A stretch of 64,000 nucleotides of DNA from contig OZ025678.1 of the NCBI GenBank assembly GCA_964019335.1, positions 541,001 through 605,000 of the forward strand. The letters run 5' to 3'. Positions 63,376 through 64,000 of this stretch are shown here, in pieces. Below the pieces are notes generated by a model that saw nothing but the letters and a program-made list of their open reading frames with translations, searched no databases and was not told the DNA's origin. Source of the stretch: Diplonema japonicum. Its lineage: Eukaryota; Euglenozoa; Diplonemea; Diplonemida; Diplonemidae. The first letter of the stretch is position 1, and every line of letters starts with the position of its first letter. The position numbers and the translations under genes are program-made.

Positions 63376-64000
63376 ATGGGTGAAAAGAGGCGGATAAAAT
63401 CACTATTCCGGACCCCCCCAAAAAAAAACGAGTTCTTGAAGGAGGTGGCATCTGAAGCAGCGAAGAGGACGCGACGACACAGGGTGGAGGTCTTCAACGA
63501 CATGAAGGCCGCAGTGTCGGCGGCCGTGGTCAAGGGCGTGGCGAGGGCGGCCATCAGGAAGGGGAAGGTTCTGGTGGAGAAGATGGAACTGGACTCGGAA
63601 GCGGAGCAGCACTCCCAGGAGGAGAGGAGGGAGCGGGAGGATCAGGAGGCGATGGAACGGGAAGCTGCGGCTACAGGAATGGAGGAGGAGGTAGCTGAGG
63701 CGGCGTTCTACCTGACAGGGATGGCTGCTCTGGCCGCGGCGAAGGCGGCGGAGAACAAGTTCCAGGAGGAGGCAGAGAGGAGGACCGCGAACCTGGCGGC
63801 CGCGGCGGTGGTAGCAGCAGCGTCAGCGGCAGCAAAAGCAGCGGCGGAGCGGGTGGACGCGGAGATGGGAGAGGAGGAGACAGGGAGCGGCACAATCCAA
63901 AACACAAAAGCTGGCCCTGTGAGGAGCGGAGAGGAAGGAGGGGCCCGGAACCAGGGGGCGGTGGATGGCACAGAAAACAATCAAACAGCTAACCAGCGCA
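63376..64000 (+). CDS. Alanine-rich coiled-coil ORF, runs off the window
   Basis: ATG 63376 opens a frame that continues without a stop to base 64000, at least 208 codons. The N-terminus is basic (MGEKRRIKSLFRTPPKKNEF). Then come Ala/Glu/Lys/Arg-rich helices (RKGKVLVEKMELDSEAEQHS, AFYLTGMAALAAAKAAENKF, and long Ala blocks), ending in a Gly/Asn-rich stretch. The G+C content is far above that of the rest of the window. I do not recognise a family. Given the retroelement pieces just upstream it may be an ORF1-type protein of another element, or a host structural protein. Antisense frames here are low-complexity Pro/Ser strings and unlikely to be real. Confidence 0.5.
   Translation, partial: MGEKRRIKSLFRTPPKKNEFLKEVASEAAKRTRRHRVEVFNDMKAAVSAAVVKGVARAAIRKGKVLVEKMELDSEAEQHSQEERREREDQEAMEREAAATGMEEEVAEAAFYLTGMAALAAAKAAENKFQEEAERRTANLAAAAVVAAASAAAKAAAERVDAEMGEEETGSGTIQNTKAGPVRSGEEGGARNQGAVDGTENNQTANQR

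Overview
The window is nuclear DNA of a euglenozoan protist, most likely a diplonemid. Four observations support this. (1) All recognisable protein genes lie on the + strand, packed head to tail over about 57 kb, as in trans-spliced polycistronic gene arrays. (2) Many start codons sit just after a polypyrimidine tract ending in AG, which looks like a spliced-leader (SL) acceptor. (3) A 40-nt block at 59459-59498 matches the diplonemid spliced-leader exon as I remember it and ends with the same 20 nt (ACAGTTTCTGTACTTTATTG). (4) The PKA regulatory subunit has the LRR-plus-nucleotide-domain layout and the VGELEF cassette known from kinetoplastids. Conventional spliceosomal introns are also present: about 30 can be placed by eye, all 30-48 nt, nearly all starting GTATG. 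They are strongly concentrated near the 3' ends of genes.

Layout. 1-5.7 kb: end of a UBA-like protein, a membrane-anchored BAG-domain protein, a membrane protein and exportin-2 (CSE1). 6.4-14.6 kb: a Stealth/GlcNAc-1-phosphotransferase, a small Cys/His protein and a class 3 lipase behind a multi-TM GOLD-type region. 16.4-23.3 kb: a giant LRR protein, an unknown basic protein, ORMDL and an enoyl-CoA hydratase/isomerase. 23.5-30.7 kb: AP-4 epsilon adaptin, an AMPK/SNF1-like kinase, a methyltransferase-like protein and PIG-C. 30.7-40.3 kb: an SFI1-like repeat protein, a ubiquitin-like membrane protein, a PH-like protein, UPF2 and a SET protein. 40.4-48.1 kb: a SAC9-like protein, a voltage-gated K+ channel and a coiled-coil protein. 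48.2-57.1 kb: two cold-shock-domain proteins flanking a kinesin, a DYRK kinase and a duplicated PKA regulatory subunit.

57.1-64 kb is different: a gene-free stretch, two long poly(A) blocks, an SL exon joined to a broken AlkB-like reading frame that ends in 63 A, pieces of a non-LTR retrotransposon (RNase H with two frameshifts, zinc finger and C-terminal domain), a tandem repeat and hairpin between them, and an alanine-rich ORF that runs off the end.

The genes do not form one pathway, but themes recur: membrane traffic and lipids (AP-4, ORMDL, PIG-C, SAC9-like, Stealth, lipase), signalling (AMPK, DYRK, PKA-R, Kv) and RNA handling (UPF2, cold-shock proteins). The most unusual items are the tandem-duplicated PKA regulatory subunit, the SAC9-like protein with a Cys-x5-Lys motif and a FYVE-like finger completed only by splicing, the 3'-biased mini-introns (several of them in-frame and stop-free), and the SL-AlkB-poly(A) unit.
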